Part shown: piece by piece, positions 60,204-64,000 of the stretch
Layout: every line of letters starts with the position of its first letter
Position numbering within the stretch: position 1 is the stretch's first letter
Assembly: GCF_001278035.1 (NCBI RefSeq)
Contig: NZ_CP009452.1
Coordinates: forward strand, 1,087,501 to 1,151,500
DNA length: 64,000 nt
Reading direction: 5' to 3'
Origin: Sphingopyxis sp. 113P3
Lineage (GTDB): Bacteria > Pseudomonadota > Alphaproteobacteria > Sphingomonadales > Sphingomonadaceae
Position numbers and translations under genes: made by a program
Notes under the pieces: model-generated
What the model was told of the DNA's origin: nothing
Seen by the model: only the letters and a program-made list of their open reading frames with translations
The model's database searches: none

Positions 60204-61212
60204 CGTCTTCCTCCAGCTTTCGGCCGAGGATCGGCGCGATGCGTTGGGCGTCGCCGCCGACCGCTCGGGCCGTCCGACCCATCTTCTCGAGAAGGACGTG
60301 TGGGTGGTGTGGGCGCTGGCGACCCTCTACGCCGCGCCGCTCGGTGAACATCTGGTGTTCAAGGGCGGCACGTCGCTGTCGAAAGCCTATCAGGTCATCC
60401 GCCGATTTTCGGAGGATGTGGATCTGACCTACGACATTCGGGCGATCGCGCCCGATCTGGTCGGGGACAATGGCGAGGGCCTGCCGAAAACCCGGAGCGA
60501 GGAAAAGCGCTGGTCCAGCGAGGTCCGCCGGCGATTGCCGGTCTGGGTCGCTGAGGCCGTGCAGCCGGTGATCGCGACCGCGCTGGCCGCCGAAGGTCTG
60601 GCGGCGGCCATTCGCGTCGAGGATGACAAGCTCTTTATCGACTATGAGGCGACCGCGGCCGGCTCCGGCTATGTCGCGCCCAGCGTCATGCTGGAGTTCG
60701 GCGCCCGCTCGACGGGCGAACCGGCGAGCCTGCGCGACGTTGTCTGCGATGCGGCCGGCCTGATCGGCGGGCTGATATTCCCGACGGCGCGACCGCGCGT
60801 CATGCACGCGGAGCGCACCTTCTGGGAGAAGGCGACCGCCATCCATGTCTTCTGCCTCCAGGAACGGCTGCGCGGCGACCGCTTCGCACGACACTGGCAC
60901 GATGTCGTCCGGCTGGATGAAGCCGGCTTCGCGGAGGCCGCTTTCGCCGATCGCGAACTGGCCAACGCTGTCGCCCGCCACAAGTCGATGTTCTTCGCGG
61001 AGAAGGCCGCCGACCGCACGCCGATCGACTACGCAACGGTCGTCAACGGCGGCTTGCAGCTCGTGCCGGCCGGCGATGGCGCGAAGGCGTTGGAGGACGA
61101 CTATGCCCGCATGGTCGAGGATGGGCTGCTCTTCGATGACGCGGAGCCGTTCGAGGCGCTCATGGCGCGGTGCGCCGATATAGCCGCGCGCGCGAACAAC
61201 GCGGCCAAATAA
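60196..61212 (+). CDS. abiEii: AbiEii nucleotidyltransferase toxin
   Basis: The 338-residue protein has the AbiEii/AbiGii signature FKGGTSLSKAYQVIRRFSEDVDL (GGTSLSK 57-63, Asp74 and Asp76 as metal ligands) and the later EKATAIH motif. The family transfers nucleotides to tRNA or other RNA and halts growth, giving abortive infection. It is coupled to AbiEi. It ends 23 bp before the SIR2 gene, so the two systems may be co-transcribed. Confidence 0.92.
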   Translation: MADVFLQLSAEDRRDALGVAADRSGRPTHLLEKDVWVVWALATLYAAPLGEHLVFKGGTSLSKAYQVIRRFSEDVDLTYDIRAIAPDLVGDNGEGLPKTRSEEKRWSSEVRRRLPVWVAEAVQPVIATALAAEGLAAAIRVEDDKLFIDYEATAAGSGYVAPSVMLEFGARSTGEPASLRDVVCDAAGLIGGLIFPTARPRVMHAERTFWEKATAIHVFCLQERLRGDRFARHWHDVVRLDEAGFAEAAFADRELANAVARHKSMFFAEKAADRTPIDYATVVNGGLQLVPAGDGAKALEDDYARMVEDGLLFDDAEPFEALMARCADIAARANNAAK

Positions 61213-61235
61213 GAAACTGGGGGGATTGGGGGTAT

Positions 61236-62558
61236 ATGAGCGAAGTCGGAGACAAGCGAAAATTCCAGTTTCTGCGGAACGGCGATGCTGATCCATCGGA
61301 ACTCGACTGGAACAAGGGGATCGAGAGCGCCCGCCAGGCGATTTCCGAGGCCATGAACGCCAAGAATATCGCGTTTTTGCTCGGCGCTGGATGTTCCTCC
61401 CTGATGAGGGACGAAAAGGAACTCGGCATTGCGACCATGGCGCCCCTGGCCAAGGAGTTCTGCGAAGAAACCCTCGCGGCGCGGGCGGCGGGATTCTACG
61501 GTGATCCGCCAGTCGTCGGCGCTGCCCCGGCGCCGTGGCGGCTGACCAAGGGCGAACTCGACTATCTCGATGCGCTCGGGATCGACCTGGCGAAGGACTA
61601 CAGCCGGAACCTGGAACGCTTGATGGAGGTGCTGTTCGCGCAGCGGTTCGTGCTGCGCCAGAGCGAGAATCCCGACCTTCACCCCTACCGCGCTGTTCTC
61701 GACGGCATCATCAAGAAGGTCCAGGACTTCCTATGGACCCGTGTCACGCAAGGGGCCTTCGCCACGGACGGCGACACCACCGTGCGCGACCTCTACGAGC
61801 GGTTCTACAAGAAGCTGGTCCTGCGAGATCGGTCCTTGCCCCGACCGTGGGTGTTCACGACCAACTACGATCATTTCAGCGAATTGGCGATGGATCGGCT
61901 GGGCATTCCCTATGCCAACGGCTTTTCCGGCGTCGTGGAACGTCGCTTCAACCCGGCGATCTTCCGCTATGCCCTGGCCGAGCAGCTCGACGTCGCCAGC
62001 CGCAAGTGGACCGCCGTCGACGCCTTCGTCTATCTCTGCAAATTGCATGGCTCGGTCACTTGGACCGAGGACGATCATGGCCTGTTCCCGATCAAGGAGG
62101 TCTGGCCGCCGGAATCCACGAACCAGATGCTGATCTATCCGACGCCGGCGAAGCAGAACTCTTCGCTCGGCTCGCCCTACGCGGACCTGTTCCGGGAATT
62201 TCAGTCCCGGATCGTGCGCGAGCAGAGCGTTCTCATCACGGCGGGCTACGCCTTCGGCGATGAGCACCTGAACAATATCATCTACCAGGCGCTGACGATC
62301 CCGACGTTCCGTCTGGTGATCTTCGCGGCGCCGGATACGGCCGGTGAGATCGCCAAGCTGCGGGCGCTGCGCGACCCGCGCATTTGGATCATTGGAGGCG
62401 TCGGTCCTGCGGAGGGAACGAGGGCGCACTACTTCGACATGATCGTCGAGCATTTCATGCCGCAGCGTCCCAGCGACAGGATCGATGACGCCGTTCGCAA
62501 GGTGTTGTCCGAACTGGCACCGAAAAGGGACGACGAGACGAAGGATGGCGAGGCATGA
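61236..62558 (+). CDS. SIR2-family effector of SIR2-HerA system
   Basis: The protein has 440 residues from ATG 61236. The SIR2 core shows FLLGAGCSS (48-55), VFTTNYDHFSELA, KLHGSVTW and AGYAFGDEHLNNII. Such SIR2 proteins partner with a HerA ATPase and degrade NAD+ (reported also to cut DNA) on phage infection. The stop overlaps the HerA start (ATGA). Confidence 0.92.
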   Translation: MSEVGDKRKFQFLRNGDADPSELDWNKGIESARQAISEAMNAKNIAFLLGAGCSSLMRDEKELGIATMAPLAKEFCEETLAARAAGFYGDPPVVGAAPAPWRLTKGELDYLDALGIDLAKDYSRNLERLMEVLFAQRFVLRQSENPDLHPYRAVLDGIIKKVQDFLWTRVTQGAFATDGDTTVRDLYERFYKKLVLRDRSLPRPWVFTTNYDHFSELAMDRLGIPYANGFSGVVERRFNPAIFRYALAEQLDVASRKWTAVDAFVYLCKLHGSVTWTEDDHGLFPIKEVWPPESTNQMLIYPTPAKQNSSLGSPYADLFREFQSRIVREQSVLITAGYAFGDEHLNNIIYQALTIPTFRLVIFAAPDTAGEIAKLRALRDPRIWIIGGVGPAEGTRAHYFDMIVEHFMPQRPSDRIDDAVRKVLSELAPKRDDETKDGEA

Positions 62559-64000
62559 GCCACGACGATCGCAAACGCGCGATCGGCAAGGTGGTCTCGG
62601 TCGCGGCCGACCGCTTTGTCGTGGAGATGCACGTCGGCACCGACAACTTCACGGTCGTTGGCTTCGACGGCGTGCATTATGTGGCGCGGCTGGGATCGTT
62701 CCTGATGATCCCGTCGCAGTCGGAATATGTCGTGGTCGAGGTTGTCGGCCTGCGTGAGCGCGACGCGAGCACTCCATCCGAGCGAGGCGACTTCGATCGG
62801 GCTGGCTCCTCAAAATATCTGGACGTGGTGCCGGTCGGCATGTTGCCGATGCGTGGCGGCGCGTTCCGTTTCGGTGTGTCCGTTTTCCCGTCTCTGTATG
62901 CGGACGCACTCTATGCACTGGACGGCGAACTCGATCGCATCTTCGAGACCGAGGCGGCCGTCGAGCCGTCAGTCGGCCCGGATGGTGGCGCCTGCGAACC
63001 CGAAGGGGCCACGCGCTATCGGGTTCTGCCCATCGGCAAGTCGGTGGTGTTCGAGAACTACGACATCAAGGTCCGGCTGAACGAGTTCTTCGGCGGTCAT
63101 GTCGCCGTCCTGGGCAATACCGGCAGCGGCAAGTCCTGCACGGTCGCCTCGGTCTTGCAGTCCCTTTTCAGCAAGCCGGAGGAGCATCACGCCCGTGGCG
63201 CGACCTTCGTCGTCTTCGACGTCAATGGCGAGTATCACGCCGCTCTGGCCGCTTCCGCGAAGGAGGGAGCCATCGGGGTCGAGCGCGTCGTCCTCGACGG
63301 CACGGCGGCTGGCTTCCGTATGCCGCATTGGTTCCTGGAGATGGCAGAATGGGAACTGCTCTTGCAGGCAAGCGAGCGAACACAACTGCCGGTCCTTCGG
63401 ACGGCGTTAGGACTGACAAGTCTCTTTCATGCCAATACGCCAGAAGCTCTGGCGCTGCGCGAGCACTTTGTCGCCACCTGCATCATAGAGTGTTTTCGAG
63501 GGGCAGATGGCGACTCCCCCGTATCGAAATTTCAGCGCGTCGTCTCCCTTCTCCAGAAGTATCCGACAAACGACCTGAATATGGCGCTTCTGAACCGCTT
63601 TAATCCCAATTTTCAGTATGGAAACTTTTCGGGGAACAACCAATCGGCGTTTCTGGACGAAGTGAGAAAAAAGCTCCGGGAGGACGCGCCCTTACCAGCC
63701 TATAATCGGACACCATTCTCTTTTGATGAGCTGCACGAGTGTCTCGATTTCGCGATCCTCTACGAGGAGGCTCACGGCAATCGCCAAATCCGAGACTACT
63801 GCTCGTCCATGGTCACGCGGCTCAGATCCCTCCAGGAGAGAACAGAATATGCCTTTCTGCGTCACGAAGGAACTGACGTTGACGCGGCCGTAAGCGATCT
63901 GGAGTTTTTGACCAACATCGTCGGTCTGCAAAGGGCGGCCGGAGAATCGTTCACCAAACGCAACCAGGTTATTATTATTGATCTCAATTCCGTCGAAGAT
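62555..64000 (+). CDS. HerA-like DNA translocase ATPase of SIR2-HerA system (cut by window edge)
   Basis: At least 482 residues are visible. An N-terminal HAS-barrel-like domain (IGKVVSVAADRFVVEMH) precedes Walker A GNTGSGKS (187-194) and FVVFDVNGEY. The end of the visible part reads NQVIIIDLN, likely the Walker B region; the rest is outside. HerA forms a hexamer that binds and activates the SIR2 partner. The part after about 63400 is visibly lower in GC than the surrounding ICE. Confidence 0.92.
   Translation, partial: MSHDDRKRAIGKVVSVAADRFVVEMHVGTDNFTVVGFDGVHYVARLGSFLMIPSQSEYVVVEVVGLRERDASTPSERGDFDRAGSSKYLDVVPVGMLPMRGGAFRFGVSVFPSLYADALYALDGELDRIFETEAAVEPSVGPDGGACEPEGATRYRVLPIGKSVVFENYDIKVRLNEFFGGHVAVLGNTGSGKSCTVASVLQSLFSKPEEHHARGATFVVFDVNGEYHAALAASAKEGAIGVERVVLDGTAAGFRMPHWFLEMAEWELLLQASERTQLPVLRTALGLTSLFHANTPEALALREHFVATCIIECFRGADGDSPVSKFQRVVSLLQKYPTNDLNMALLNRFNPNFQYGNFSGNNQSAFLDEVRKKLREDAPLPAYNRTPFSFDELHECLDFAILYEEAHGNRQIRDYCSSMVTRLRSLQERTEYAFLRHEGTDVDAAVSDLEFLTNIVGLQRAAGESFTKRNQVIIIDLNSVED

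Noticed and set aside
1..64000. CRISPR arrays, tRNA or rRNA genes, attachment sites
   Set aside because: No regularly spaced repeats, cloverleaf-like sequence, rRNA or direct-repeat ICE ends could be recognised by eye.

Overview
The window is GC-rich DNA of alphaproteobacterial character and reads as most of one integrative and conjugative element (ICE) of the Tn4371 / ICEMlSym(R7A) kind, with defence islands at both ends. No rRNA, tRNA, CRISPR array or ICE integrase is visible, so the element's attachment ends lie outside. The host is probably a sphingomonad or rhizobial-type bacterium. This rests on the TrbK-alt, DUF2274, DUF2840, DUF3363-relaxase and FseA/QseM-type gene set, not on any housekeeping marker.

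Layout. (1) 1-3451, minus strand: an AddA-like UvrD helicase (cut by the window edge) coupled to an AddB-like PD-(D/E)XK nuclease. (2) 3561-16063, plus strand: one tightly coupled six-gene operon, WYL regulator / SNF2 helicase with DUF3883 / ASCH protein / SIR2-like DUF4917 protein / DUF1156 DNA methylase / HEPN-DUF499 ATPase. It is an Hma-like (helicase-methylase-ATPase) defence system with two extra genes. (3) 16160-29493: a LysR regulator, then on the minus strand DUF2274, trbI-G-F-L-K-J-E-D-C-B, a CopG-type regulator and the coupling protein TraG. (4) 29672-36515, minus: DUF3363 relaxase, lytic transglycosylase, DUF736, TraF peptidase, DUF2840, RHH protein, ParA, RepA and an HTH protein. 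The 3' end of repA carries iterons, DnaA-box-like sites and an AT-rich hairpin, and may be the replication origin. (5) 36655-38206, minus: the excision control module, a DUF6499/DUF2285 pair with a CCC-C slippery site (FseA by +1 frameshifting), a QseM-like antiactivator, a QseC-like XRE repressor and two matching palindromic operators. (6) 38331-51537, minus: ICE accessory genes including DUF736, DUF2493, Toprim, a 1448-residue strawberry-notch helicase/methylase, a large ParB and a PAPS-reductase-like protein. (7) 51753-58652: a recombinase-in-trio (RIT) element with a complete ArdC gene next to it, inserted into and splitting another ArdC gene (N-terminal part 58614-59390, C-terminal part 51537-51752). 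(8) 59484-64000, plus: AbiE toxin-antitoxin pair, then SIR2 and HerA genes of a SIR2-HerA system, cut by the right edge.

How it fits together. Regions 3 to 5 replicate, partition, excise and transfer the element. The accessory genes (ArdC, strawberry notch, ParB) share a conserved leader sequence and are probably expressed together on entry. The Hma-like locus, AddAB-like pair, AbiE and SIR2-HerA are cargo defending the host against phage or competing DNA. Gene starts were often moved inward from the longest open frame, because most neighbours overlap by ATGA or GTGA.
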